A stretch of DNA of 64,000 nt from Gaiellasilicea sp963707575 (GTDB lineage Bacteria > Actinomycetota > Thermoleophilia > Gaiellales > Gaiellaceae). Of the stretch, positions 8,382 through 16,731 are shown in pieces. How positions within the stretch are numbered: the first letter of the stretch is position 1; each line of letters begins with the position of its first letter. The stretch is from positions 558,001 through 622,000 of the forward strand of contig OY970171.1 in assembly GCA_963707575.1 (NCBI GenBank), read 5' to 3'. Made by a program: the position numbers and the translations under genes. Under the pieces are notes generated by a model, which saw only the letters and a list, made by a program, of their open reading frames with translations, was not told the DNA's origin and ran no database searches.

Positions 8382-8502
8382 GGCGTCGCTCGCAGTGCCC
8401 GGCCGGAGGGGACAGTACGCGTGGTACGGCCCCGGAGAGCCGGGTGCTGCGAGCGACGTCAGGCGCCGGCGGAGCGCGGCTCTGCCGCGCGCGAGCCGGT
8501 GC
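8382..8502 (+). other. Highly structured intergenic stretch, candidate RNA element
   Basis: Two adjacent hairpins. In the first, 8382-8403 pairs with 8439-8460 over 22 positions (19 Watson-Crick, 3 G-U), with an inner extension GGGG(8408)/CCCC(8430) and GTAC(8415)/GTAC(8424). In the second, GCGCCGGC(8463) pairs with GCCGGTGC(8495), and inside it GCGCGGC(8474) pairs with GCCGCGC(8484) over a TCT loop. It lies downstream of a plus-strand -10 box and just upstream of the small gene at 8518. I recognise no known riboswitch, 6S or SRP RNA. It could be a leader, a small RNA, or a palindromic repeat. Confidence 0.5.
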
Positions 8503-8517
8503 CGGCGAGGGGCGCGC

Positions 8518-8721
8518 GTGGGTGACCAGGCGTCAGTGAGCTTGCTGCGCTGGCTGCGGCGGCAGCTGCGTGAGCCGACGCCCTGGCGCGAGCGGCTGGA
8601 GGCGGCCGTCGCCAACGACGATCCGGCCGAGGCGCGCCGCCTGCTCCGTCAGATGGAGTTCACCGACGCGCAACGGCACCACGTAGCCGGGCTGATCGAC
8701 CGCTGGGAGCAGGGACGCTGA
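8518..8721 (+). CDS. Small hypothetical protein, 67 aa
   Basis: GTG-started frame encoding a charged, Arg/Glu-rich helical protein (SLLRWLRRQLREPTPWRERLEAAVAN, then AEARRLLRQMEFTDAQRHHVAGLIDRWEQ). The regular heptad-like spacing suggests a helical bundle or coiled coil. Function unknown. Its TGA overlaps a CTG codon that is the likely start of the next gene. The longer reading from 8395 passes through the structured stretch and is not favoured. Confidence 0.5.
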   Translation: MGDQASVSLLRWLRRQLREPTPWRERLEAAVANDDPAEARRLLRQMEFTDAQRHHVAGLIDRWEQGR

Positions 8722-9110
8722 CCGTCGAGAGCAACGCCGCCCTCGTCCGGCGGATCATGGAGGCGTTCGCGAACCGAGAGGGCTTCGCCTTGCGCGACTG
8801 CTTCGCCGAGGACGCGGTCTGGCACGTGCCCGGCAGCGGCGTCATGTCCGGGACGTACCGCGGCCGCTCGGAGATCTTCCGCTTCCTCGCCAGCCTGCCG
8901 AAGCTGACGGGCGGTAGCTACCGCTCCACCTTCCTGGACGCGCTCGCGAGCGAGGAGCGCGGCGCGGGGCTCTACCGGGCACGCGGCGAGCGGAACGGCC
9001 GCACGATCGACATCGACCAGCTGCTCCTCTTCACGATTCGCGACGGCGTCGTCGTCGAGGTGGTGGCGCTGCCGAGCGACCCGGGTGCATTCGACGCGTT
9101 CTGGAGCTAG
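8718..9110 (+). CDS. SnoaL-like / NTF2-like domain protein, probable CTG start
   Basis: A 130-residue protein of the SnoaL_2/NTF2 superfamily: an N-terminal helix AALVRRIMEAFANREGF, then CFAEDAVWHVPGSGVMSGTYRGR, and the closing strands FTIRDGVVVEVVAL. These proteins bind small hydrophobic ligands or act as isomerases/cyclases; the ligand is unknown. The conserved first helix begins before the first ATG (8757), and the only usable upstream codon is CTG at 8718, in a CTGA overlap with the preceding gene. If the ATG is used instead, the protein starts at 8757 with 117 residues. Confidence 0.72.
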   Translation: MTVESNAALVRRIMEAFANREGFALRDCFAEDAVWHVPGSGVMSGTYRGRSEIFRFLASLPKLTGGSYRSTFLDALASEERGAGLYRARGERNGRTIDIDQLLLFTIRDGVVVEVVALPSDPGAFDAFWS

Positions 9111-10336
9111 CTCCAGCCACTGAGGATCGGGTAGCGCGCGCGGCCCTCGAGGCAGTCCGCCGCGTAAAGCGCGACGCCGACGTCGCCGGTCCAGAGCGAG
9201 TAGCGGCCGCGGCCGCGCACGTCGCGCGCGTGCAGGGCCTGCTCGAGCGCGTGGACGGCGAACCGACGCGCCCGCTCGAGCCAGCGCTCGTCCTGCGTGC
9301 GCCCGAAGGCCGCCAGGAGCGCGTAGCCGTTCCCCGCCGTGCCGTGGCAGATCCCGGAGCCCTTCTCGGCGCCGTGCGCACCGGCCTGCCAGACGAGCTC
9401 GGCACCGCCGAGCAGGAGCTCCTCGTCGAGGTAGTCGGCAGCCGTGCAGACGATCCCTGCGGCGCCCGCGTCCCACTGCAGGCGGATCTCGCCGTCGCTC
9501 CCGAGCAGCGGTTCGCCTGCCGCGATGGGCCAGTTGGCGAGGCGGCCCTCGCGCACGGCGGTCCGCTCGAAGAGCGCAGCCGTCTCCCGGAAGAGCGTGT
9601 CACGCCTCTCGTCGTCGAGCAGCGCGCCGCCGTCGAGCAGGACACGGACGTTGCCGACGGCGCCGTGGACCGGCCCGAGCTGACGCGAGCGCTCCCCGTA
9701 GAGCTGCTGCACCCAGAGCCCGTCGGCGTCGCGGCGTCCGAGCAGGGCGCCCGCACTCTCCCGCCACGCGTCGGCCCACCGCTCCTCTCCCGTCGCCTCG
9801 AAGAGCGCGCGCGCAGCGAGCATCGTCCCGGGTGCGCCCCACATCAGCCCGTGTGCCGGGTTGTCGCGGTTCGCGCGCACGAGCGCGTGCAGCTCGTCCG
9901 CGAACGAGCTTGTGTTGCGGAAACACAAGGTCAGCACGGCCAGGATCCCGCTCTCGCCGTCGAGCAGGCTCGCGTCGGCCGGCTGCGGGAGCTCGATCCC
10001 GGTCATCAGGTCGGGCCGCTCGCGCCGCAGCTCGAGCGTCCTCTTGGCCGCTCCCTCGAGCTCGAGCCGCGACTCCGCAAGGCCGCGCTCGCGGAGAGCC
10101 CAGAGCGCCCAGATCACGCCGATCGCGCCGACGTAGAGGTTCTTCAGCGGCAGCGGCGTGTGCCAGCCGTCCCACTCGTCCGCCGGCCAGAGACCGTCCG
10201 GGTCGAACGTGTCGTCGGCGTCGGCGACGATCTCCGCGATCGCGTCCCGCACGCGACCCTCGCTCCATGAAGCGGCCGCGAGGGGCTCGAACGCTTCCGG
10301 CCGGTAGAGCAGCGGCTCTACCGCTCCGGCAGCCAT
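9107..10336 (-). CDS. LanC-like protein
   Basis: A 409-residue protein of the lanthionine synthetase C-like family, an alpha/alpha-barrel with a zinc site. Family motifs: GAIGVIWALWAL near residue 70, LLDGESGILAV near 125, LMWGAPGTMLAA near 170, the zinc Cys-His of GICHGTAGNGYALLA near 335, and SLWTGDVGVALYAADCL at the end. The Cys expected to complete the zinc site is best matched by VCTAADYL near residue 300. No lanthipeptide precursor or LanB is adjacent, so it resembles stand-alone LanCL proteins. Its N-terminus overlaps the cupin gene by 19 nt. Its TAG shares a CTAG with the stop of the convergent SnoaL gene. Confidence 0.88.
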   Translation of the reverse strand: MAAGAVEPLLYRPEAFEPLAAASWSEGRVRDAIAEIVADADDTFDPDGLWPADEWDGWHTPLPLKNLYVGAIGVIWALWALRERGLAESRLELEGAAKRTLELRRERPDLMTGIELPQPADASLLDGESGILAVLTLCFRNTSSFADELHALVRANRDNPAHGLMWGAPGTMLAARALFEATGEERWADAWRESAGALLGRRDADGLWVQQLYGERSRQLGPVHGAVGNVRVLLDGGALLDDERRDTLFRETAALFERTAVREGRLANWPIAAGEPLLGSDGEIRLQWDAGAAGIVCTAADYLDEELLLGGAELVWQAGAHGAEKGSGICHGTAGNGYALLAAFGRTQDERWLERARRFAVHALEQALHARDVRGRGRYSLWTGDVGVALYAADCLEGRARYPILSGWS

Positions 10337-10851
10337 CCGTCGCGGGCGCGGGTTGGTGTGTCGTCGGGAACCCCCGCGTAGGCTTCGTCGGGCTCGGGCG
10401 TCTCCTGCGCGACACCCGCGCCGTGGCGCTGCGCGAGCTCGGACGCCGGATAGACGACGCCTGCGCCCTTCGTGCGCGTGCCGACGGCAAGGAGCAGGCA
10501 GTCGCCCTCACCTGCGCCGACGAAGACGTGCTCGGTCCAGGCGGGGCAGTGGACGAAGTCCCAGGCGCGTAGGCGCCGCTCCTGGCCCTCCACGAGCAGC
10601 AGGCACTCGCCGCGAAGCACGAGGAAGTCCTCCTGCTCGTCCTCGCGGTGGTACATGCAGCTCGCCTGCCCCGGGGCGAGGACGCTCAGGTTGATCCCGA
10701 CCTGTGGGAAGCGCACGTCACCCTCGAAGCGCGTGTACGCGCCGAACGTGCCCTCGAGCCAGCGCGCCTCGCGGGCGTTGACGACGAACCAGCCCTCGCC
10801 CTGCGGGACGAGCCCCGAGTCGGTCGCTTCGAGTGGTGCCTCCGGGATCAC
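10318..10851 (-). CDS. Cupin domain protein
   Basis: A 177-residue single-domain cupin. Motif 1: INLSVLAPGQASCMYHREDEQEDFLVLRGE, with metal-binding His-Glu-Glu arrangement (YHREDEQEDF). Motif 2: AWDFVHCPAWTEHVFVGAGEGDCLLL, supplying a further His. The C-terminal 50 residues are hydrophilic (YPASELAQRHGAGVAQETPEPDEAY), a tail seen in cupins thought to sense or isomerise sugars; the substrate is unknown. GTG start overlaps the CNNM stop (GTGA) and its end overlaps the LanC-like gene, so the three are translationally coupled. Confidence 0.85.
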   Translation of the reverse strand: MIPEAPLEATDSGLVPQGEGWFVVNAREARWLEGTFGAYTRFEGDVRFPQVGINLSVLAPGQASCMYHREDEQEDFLVLRGECLLLVEGQERRLRAWDFVHCPAWTEHVFVGAGEGDCLLLAVGTRTKGAGVVYPASELAQRHGAGVAQETPEPDEAYAGVPDDTPTRARDGWLPER

Positions 10852-12167
10852 GCGCCGAGTCTACGGTCGTCGGAATCGTCCTGGCCGTTCTCGCCGGCGG
10901 GCTCGAGGAACTCGATCTCGAGCCGCTGGATGCGCGAGCCCTCGACCTCGACGACCCGCATCAGCACGCCGTCGGTCGGCACCTCGTCGCCTACTTCGGG
11001 AGCACGGCCGAGCAGGCCGAACGCGTAGCCGGCCATCGTGTGGTAGTCCTCGACGCCGATCGAAGTGCCGAACTGCTCGTTGAAGTCGTCGATCGGGAAG
11101 GTGCCGTCGATGCGCACGTGCGTCTCGTCGAGCCGCTCGACCGACTCGTCCGGCAGATCGAATTCGTCCTCGATCTCGCCGACGATCTCCTCGAGCAGAT
11201 CCTCGAGCGTGACGATCCCCTGCATCGCCCCGTATTCGTCGATCACGATCGCCATGTGCTGGTTCCGGGAGCGGAACTCGCTCAGGAGCGCCGCGAGGTC
11301 CTTCGTCTCCGGGACGATGTAGGCGGGGCGCAGCAGCGACTCGAGCTCGACCTGCGCGATCCCCCGGTCGTGCATCGCGCCGAAGAGGTCGCGCACGTGC
11401 AGGATCCCGATGATCTCGTCGACGGAGCCGCGGTAGACGGGGTAGCGCGTGTGCGGCGAGCTGAGCAGCGCGGACAGCGCCTCCTCCGGCGGCAGCTCGG
11501 CCGAGAGCGCCACCACCTGCGGCCGCGGCACCATCACCTCGTGGACCTCCTTGTCCGCGAAGTCGAAGACCTTGTAGAGCATCTCCTCCTCCGTGGTCGC
11601 GATCACGCCGGCGTCCTCGGCCCCGGCCACGATGTGCCGGATGTCCTCCTCGGTATGGGCGAGCTCCCCCGCCGGAGCGGGCTTGACCCCGAACAGCCGC
11701 GTGACGCCGTTGGCCGACAGCTGCAGGAGGTAGACGAAGGGCGCCGTGACTTTCTGGAGGATCCCGAGCGGCAGCGCCAGCGCCTTCGCGAGCGGCTCGG
11801 CCTTCTGGAGCGCGATCGCCTTCGGCACGAGCTCGCCGAGCGCGACGCTCAGGTAGGTCAGGATGAGGAACGCGAGCGCGTACGCGAGCCCGGTCGACAT
11901 GACCGGGTCGAAGTAGTCCGAGAGCAGCGGTTGTCCGATCGCGCCGAGCGCGATCCCGAAGACCGTGATCCCGATCTGGACGGTGCTGATGAACCGCACT
12001 GGATGGTCCATCAGCGCGAGCGCCCGCCGAGCCGAAGCGCTACCCCGCTCGGCCTCCGGCTCGAGCCGCGTCCGCCGCGCGGTCACGAGTGCGTACTCGG
12101 CCGCCACGAAGATCGCGTTCCCCAGCACGAGCAGGAAGATGGCGACCAACCGCATGGCGTCGCTCAT
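10848..12167 (-). CDS. CNNM/CorC-HlyC family membrane protein (hemolysin family)
   Basis: A 439-residue protein. A DUF21 transmembrane domain occupies residues 1-190 (RLVAIFLLVLGNAIFVAAEYALV, IGITVFGIALGAIGQPLL, FLILTYLSVALGELVPKAIAL). Two CBS domains follow (about 205-330; EVMVPRPQVVAL, YGAMQGIVTLEDLLEEIVGEIEDE), then a CorC_HlyC domain (340-425). The family is linked to magnesium/cobalt export or cation homeostasis. It is the first gene of a unit with the cupin and LanC-like genes. A hairpin-rich leader precedes it. Confidence 0.92.
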   Translation of the reverse strand: MSDAMRLVAIFLLVLGNAIFVAAEYALVTARRTRLEPEAERGSASARRALALMDHPVRFISTVQIGITVFGIALGAIGQPLLSDYFDPVMSTGLAYALAFLILTYLSVALGELVPKAIALQKAEPLAKALALPLGILQKVTAPFVYLLQLSANGVTRLFGVKPAPAGELAHTEEDIRHIVAGAEDAGVIATTEEEMLYKVFDFADKEVHEVMVPRPQVVALSAELPPEEALSALLSSPHTRYPVYRGSVDEIIGILHVRDLFGAMHDRGIAQVELESLLRPAYIVPETKDLAALLSEFRSRNQHMAIVIDEYGAMQGIVTLEDLLEEIVGEIEDEFDLPDESVERLDETHVRIDGTFPIDDFNEQFGTSIGVEDYHTMAGYAFGLLGRAPEVGDEVPTDGVLMRVVEVEGSRIQRLEIEFLEPAGENGQDDSDDRRLGA

Positions 12168-12174
12168 GCAGTTG

Positions 12175-12229
12175 CACCCCCCTGGCGGGGATGGCGGCGG
12201 AACGAGGAGGCCCCGGTGCGAGCCGGGGC
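12175..12229 (-). promoter_or_regulatory. Hairpin leader before the CNNM gene
   Basis: Read on the minus strand there is first a GCCCCGG/CCGGGGC hairpin (7-bp stem, 6-nt loop, 12210-12229), then CCCC-GCCA-GGGG at about 12176-12190. The second hairpin's GGGG is part of the purine run that would act as ribosome site upstream of the ATG. It could be a terminator for the upstream MBL gene plus a second stem, or a metal-responsive leader. No named riboswitch class is recognised. Confidence 0.4.
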
Positions 12230-12236
12230 GCTGGTA

Positions 12237-13193
12237 CTAGGCGGAAGCTCGTCGTCCAAGCTGGCGCGCAGTATAGGCCACGTACCCGAGGTCATCGCGC
12301 CGCTGCGCCCGATCCTCGAGCACGAGCCGCTCGAGGTGCGAGAGCGTCTCTGCCACCGCAAAACGGCGCGCGGCGGGCTTCAGCTCGCGCCCGAAGAGGT
12401 CGAACGAGACCTCGTAGCCGCTGCGCGGGGCAGCTGTGAGGGCGGCCTCGGTCGTCTCGAGGCGCTCGCGGTGATGCTCGATCAGCTCGTGCGCGCGGCC
12501 GACGGGATCCAGGATCGGCTCGCCGTGGCCGGGCAGCGCCAGCGCGGGCGCCAACTCGATCGTCCGCTCGAGCGCGCCCAGGAAGTCGCCGAGCGGGTCG
12601 GGCCGGCTCTCGGGCCAGAGCCCGACGGTCGGAGAGATCCGGCCGAGGAGGTGGTCTGCCGAGACGAGCATGTCCTCCTTGAGCAGGCAGAGCTGCCCGT
12701 CGGCGTGGCCTGGAGCCGCGACGAGCGCCCAGCCGTCGACCCCCTCGCCCGCCTCGACGAGCTCGGGATCCGGCTGGTAGCGGATGAACGGCCGGTAGAC
12801 GTCGCCGGACCGGATCAACTCCTCGGTGATCTCGGCGGGGACGCCGTGCGTGCGGAACCAGTCGGCAATCCGGTGCGGCCACTCGGGGTTGCCCCAGACG
12901 AGCTCGCACTGCGCGTAGTCGAGCGCCCCCTGATAGACGGGGGCGCCGGTCAGCTCCGCGACGTCCGCCGCCGCTCCGACGTGGTCGGGATGGAAGTGTG
13001 TGACGAAGATCCGGACGACCTCGGCGCCCTCGAGGGCCGCCCGCCAGACCTCCTGCGCGTCCGGCAGCCCGATCCCGGTATCGACGAGCGTCCAGCCGTC
13101 CTCGCCCGGCAGCAGATAGGAGTGGACGTGCCCAGGGCGCGTCGGCAGCGGCGTCGTGATCCGGCGAATGCCGAAGGGGAGCTCGTTCACCAT
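12237..13193 (-). CDS. MBL-fold metallohydrolase
   Basis: A 318-residue metallo-beta-lactamase-fold hydrolase. Metal ligands: FVTHFHPDHVGAAAD (HxHxDH) near residue 90, APGHADGQLCLL near 185, and the second-metal Asp in VSADHLLG. A C-terminal helical extension (residues 240-318) with EVSFDLFGRELKPAARRFAVAETLSHLERL resembles the winged-helix domain of LACTB2-like hydrolases. Substrate unknown. ATG at 13193 or GTG at 13190; a TAGCAT box 3 nt above the ATG would place the transcript start on the GTG. Confidence 0.88.
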   Translation of the reverse strand: MVNELPFGIRRITTPLPTRPGHVHSYLLPGEDGWTLVDTGIGLPDAQEVWRAALEGAEVVRIFVTHFHPDHVGAAADVAELTGAPVYQGALDYAQCELVWGNPEWPHRIADWFRTHGVPAEITEELIRSGDVYRPFIRYQPDPELVEAGEGVDGWALVAAPGHADGQLCLLKEDMLVSADHLLGRISPTVGLWPESRPDPLGDFLGALERTIELAPALALPGHGEPILDPVGRAHELIEHHRERLETTEAALTAAPRSGYEVSFDLFGRELKPAARRFAVAETLSHLERLVLEDRAQRRDDLGYVAYTARQLGRRASA

Positions 13194-13278
13194 GCGATGC
13201 TACTGCGCGGAGTGTCGCTGGACGCGGGATCGTCTCGGCAGTAGCCTCAGCATGGGTTCTGTCGATCCGGGGGGATTC

Positions 13279-15967
13279 GTGAAGTACGCCGCAGGCTTCA
13301 CGGTGGTCGTCCTGCTTGCCGCAGCAGCGGCGGGACTCGCCCTCGCGTCAAGGCAGGCAGTCACGCAGGGTCCGGAGCTCAGGCGTGGGCAAGAGGTGCC
13401 GATCTGCCACGCGACCCACCTCAGGAGCAAGCCGTACGTCTCGCTGTCACCGGACGTCGACGGCGTTCTGAGCGGGCACGACGGCCACGCGGACGACATC
13501 ATCCCGCCCTTCGAGTACGTGCCGAAGCCAGGTTCAGGCGAGTCGGGCAGCTACCCGGGCAAGAACTGGGATGCCGAAGGTCGGCAGATCTGGGCGTTCG
13601 GCTGCCATCCGTCGGCAATCCGCGACGTGACGCCGACGGTGGAGTGCGTCGAGGATCGCCCGAACGGCTTCGTCGCGCATTTCGGCTATCGCAACTCGGA
13701 GAGCTCGGCAGTGAGCATCGAGGTCGGCAACGGCAACATGTTCGCGCCGGCGCCTGAAAACCGCGGTCAGCCGAGTGTCTTCCAGCCGGGCACGCACGGT
13801 ATAGAGCCGGTGGAGCCGTTCTCAGGCTCGCTGACGTGGAACCTCGCGGGCAGATCCGCGACCGCATCGTCGGCGTCCGTACGGTGTCAGGCCTCGATTC
13901 GGATCGACAAAGCATTGAAGCCGGAGAACGACGCTGGCCGCTTCGACCTCCGGCTGAACGGCGCGGTGCTCGCCACCCGCGTCGGGAACGGAGGTACCAC
14001 GGACACGCAGAACATCGCCGCGACGCCAAGCGGCACGCAGTACACGGTCAGCGAGAGCGCCTCGACGGGGACGACGCTCGCCGACTACGCGACGACGATC
14101 GTCTGCCGTGACAACGGCGGCAGCGGCGCGATCGTGGCGCAGGGCACCGGTACGAGCCTCCCGGTGACGGTCAGAACCCGCCAGGCCATCGTCTGCGTGA
14201 TCGCGAACGTCCGGGGCGACACTCCCGGACCCGGCAGTGCCGATCTGACGATCGTGAAGAGTGCGAGCCCGCGGAGCCTGCTTGTCGGAGAGCTCGTGAC
14301 ATGGACGGTGACGGCGACGAACAAGGGGCCGGATACCGCCACCGACGTCGTCATCGAGGACTCGCTGCCCGACGACGTCTCGTTCGTCGACGGCTCTCTC
14401 GACGTGCCTTCGAACGTGACGTGCATCGGCGCACGCTGCACGATCCCCTCGCTTGCCTCGGGCGCGTCGGTGACCGGCAGGTTCGTCACCACCGTCACGG
14501 CGGTCGGCACGAAGACCAACACGGTGACTGTCGACGCCGCCCAGACCGACGTGAACCCGGCCGACAACGCGGCATCGGCGCAGGTGGTCGTGACGAGTCG
14601 CGACCAGGTGGTCGTCACTCCCGTGCTCGAGTGTGTCGGTCAGCTCTCAGGCGGCCTCTACCGCGCGCATTTCGGCTACCTGAACCGGGGCAGCACCGCG
14701 GTCGGCGTGCCGATCGGCCCCCGCAATGCGTTCACCCCCGCGCCGGAGAACCGCGGCCAGCCGGTGCGCTTCCAGCCAGGCCGCGCCCCAGACGTCTTCC
14801 AGGTCGACTTCCGCGGAACGGTCGAGTGGACGCTCACCGGTCAGACGGCGACGGCAAGCTCAAGCTCGGAACGCTGCGCGCCGGCGGCGGGGTGGCTGCG
14901 GATCGACAAGGTCCTGCGCCCGGCCGACGACCCGGGCCGGTTCAACCTCGAGATCGACGGCGTGCCTGCCGGAACCGGGCGCGGCGTCGGGCACCTCGGC
15001 ACCACCGGCGACGTGGCGGTGCCCGCCGGGCGACACCGGGTGGGCGAGGAGGGTGTGCAAGGGACGTCGCTGGCGGACTACGACACGACGATCGCCTGTC
15101 GAGAGAATCGCGGGCGGAGCGCGGTCGTTTCGGCCTTCCACGGTCCGGAGCTGATCGTCGACGTGGCTGCGGGGCAAGAAGTCGTCTGCACGATCGTGAA
15201 CACCCGCCGCACGGGGCCGCCCGTGCCGCCGCTGCCGCCGCCGCCTGGACCCACGCCACCTCCGTCACCGCAGCCCGGCACGTCGGACCTCGCGGTGCAG
15301 AAGTTCGTCAGCCGCCGGATCGGCACTCTCGGCGAGATCGTCACCTGGACAGTGGTCGTCACCAACAACGGCCCGCTCCCGGCCACCGGTGTCACGATCA
15401 GGGACGAGGCGGCCGCCGTCGCCACGTTCGTCTCGCTGCAGGTCTCGCAGGGGACGTGCGGGAGAACCAGTTGCTCGCTGGGCACCATCGCACCGGGCGG
15501 GTCGGTGCGCATCGTCGCGCGCACACGCATGCTGACCGCGGGCGCCCGGCTGAACACCGTCGCCGTCGACGGCGACCAGCCGGACTCGATTCCCGAGAAC
15601 AACGTCGCGTCGGCGCTCATCCGCATCGTCTCGTCGTTCCGGCCCCCGCTTCAACAGCGCTGCGGCCGGCTCTCGGTCGACCGTCGGGTCGCACGGGCGG
15701 ACGCCTCGCTCCGGGTCCGTGCGAGCGTCCGGAACGTCTTCGGGCGGCCGCTCGCCGGGACGCTCGTACGCGCACAGGGCGCCGGCCAGCTGACCGTTGC
15801 GAGGACGGACGTGCGCGGCGTCGCGACCCTGCGGCTCTCGCCCAGACGAGCAGGAGTCGTTCGGTTCACTGTCGGCGCACGGACGCTCACCGGCAGCCGG
15901 TGCACGGCTCTGCACTGCCCGGCTCGGCGTCCTGGGCCGCGGGTTCGAGCCCCCGGTGACAGGATGA
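13279..15967 (+). CDS. Large secreted DUF11-repeat protein, 3' end frameshifted
   Basis: A secreted surface protein of about 895 residues. Signal peptide: VKYAAGFTVVVLLAAAAAGLALA. It has a duplicated unit: an ECV...AHFGY domain at about residues 118 and 447, each followed by a CARDB/prealbumin-like RIDK(A/V)L domain at about 207 and 541. DUF11 repeats (ADLTIVKSASP; SDLAVQKFVSR) are at about 321 and 669, with a Pro-rich linker at 648-666. The GTG at 13279 follows a GGGGGA ribosome site and a TAGCCT box at 13242. As sequenced the frame runs on to 16143 antisense to the next gene. One extra C in the CCC at 15918-15920 explains this: without it the frame ends in GRGFEPPVTG and a TGA at 15965-15967, two bases from the convergent stop. 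Confidence 0.8.
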
Positions 15968-15968
15968 C

Positions 15969-16670
15969 TCAGGGCAGGACGTCGAGCGGCGTCCCCACGG
16001 GCGCGAGACCCCGCAGCCGGACGACGTCCTCGTTCCGCATGCGGATGCAGCCGTGCGAGACGGCGAGGCCGATCAGCTCCGGCAGGCTCGTCCCGTGGAT
16101 GCCGACCACCCCGCCTCCGGGCCAGTCGCTGAGGCGGGAGTAGGCACTCGTCTCCAGGGCGAACGGGCCGTAGAACGGATCGGTCGGCGCGTAGCGCCAC
16201 TGCACGAAGAAGTTGCGCCCGAGCGGCGTGGGAGCAGCCGGCGCGCCGACGGCAATGGGAGCCCGGAACAGGAGCCTGCCGTCGGTGAGCCGCCGCACTT
16301 CCAGCCTGCGCACCCCGCGGTGGACGACGATCCTGTTCGCGACGGGACGGACTCGAAGCGCCTCGGCCGGGACCCAGCCACGCCCGCCGTTCGGGCGGCC
16401 GGGGAGGCTGAGGCGGTACCAGCGGGAGCCGTCGGACGCCGTGCGCGCGGCAAGCGCCAGCACGACGCGCGGCCGATAGTCGCGGCGAAACTGACCAAGC
16501 ATGCGCACGACGGGCGCGCGCCGGTCGGGGTTCAGGCGCACCTGCACCTGCGGCACGACGAGCTCCCCCGCGACGGGCCACGTAGCCGGTCCCGTCCCGC
16601 TCGCTGCGGAGGCAGAGAGCGCCGGAGCGGTCAGCAGCGCGACGCAGAGCGTGAGCAGGACGGGTCGCAC
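15969..16670 (-). CDS. L,D-transpeptidase (YkuD), exported
   Basis: A 233-residue exported enzyme that forms 3-3 peptidoglycan cross-links or attaches proteins to peptidoglycan. Signal peptide: VRPVLLTLCVALLTAPALSASA. An SH3-like segment follows at about 30-110 (VQVRLNPDRRAPVVRML, RGWVPAEALRV), then a YkuD catalytic domain with HGTSLPELIG and the active site SHGCIRMRNEDV, with catalytic Cys. The GTG at 16670 was preferred over 16697 because TACGAT lies 6 nt upstream and the signal peptide begins there. Convergent with the DUF11 gene. Confidence 0.9.
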   Translation of the reverse strand: MRPVLLTLCVALLTAPALSASAASGTGPATWPVAGELVVPQVQVRLNPDRRAPVVRMLGQFRRDYRPRVVLALAARTASDGSRWYRLSLPGRPNGGRGWVPAEALRVRPVANRIVVHRGVRRLEVRRLTDGRLLFRAPIAVGAPAAPTPLGRNFFVQWRYAPTDPFYGPFALETSAYSRLSDWPGGGVVGIHGTSLPELIGLAVSHGCIRMRNEDVVRLRGLAPVGTPLDVLP

Positions 16671-16676
16671 GTCCGG

Positions 16677-16682
16677 ATCGTA
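16677..16682 (-). promoter_or_regulatory. -10 box TACGAT, leaderless
   Basis: TACGAT lies 6 nt upstream of the GTG at 16670 of the L,D-transpeptidase. Confidence 0.55.
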
Positions 16683-16719
16683 CGGGGCGGAACTCACCGC
16701 CGAGGACGAACGTATGTTC

Positions 16720-16725
16720 TATACT
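16720..16725 (+). promoter_or_regulatory. -10 box TATACT, leaderless
   Basis: TATACT lies 6 nt upstream of the ATG at 16732 of the radical SAM gene; no clear -35 is visible. Confidence 0.6.
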
Positions 16726-16731
16726 CGGCCG

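Noticed and set aside
8382..8502. 6S RNA, SRP RNA, cobalamin, TPP or glycine riboswitch in the structured stretch
   Set aside because: None of the conserved boxes of these classes could be found; kept only as an unnamed structure.
8340..8525. 61-codon GTG frame just below a -10 box
   Set aside because: The spacing fits a leaderless gene, but the product is Arg/Pro-rich low-complexity sequence read through the two hairpins, so an RNA element seems more likely.
10318..10336. Lanthipeptide precursor gene near the LanC-like gene
   Set aside because: No small Ser/Thr/Cys-rich frame was found within the neighbouring intergenic gaps.
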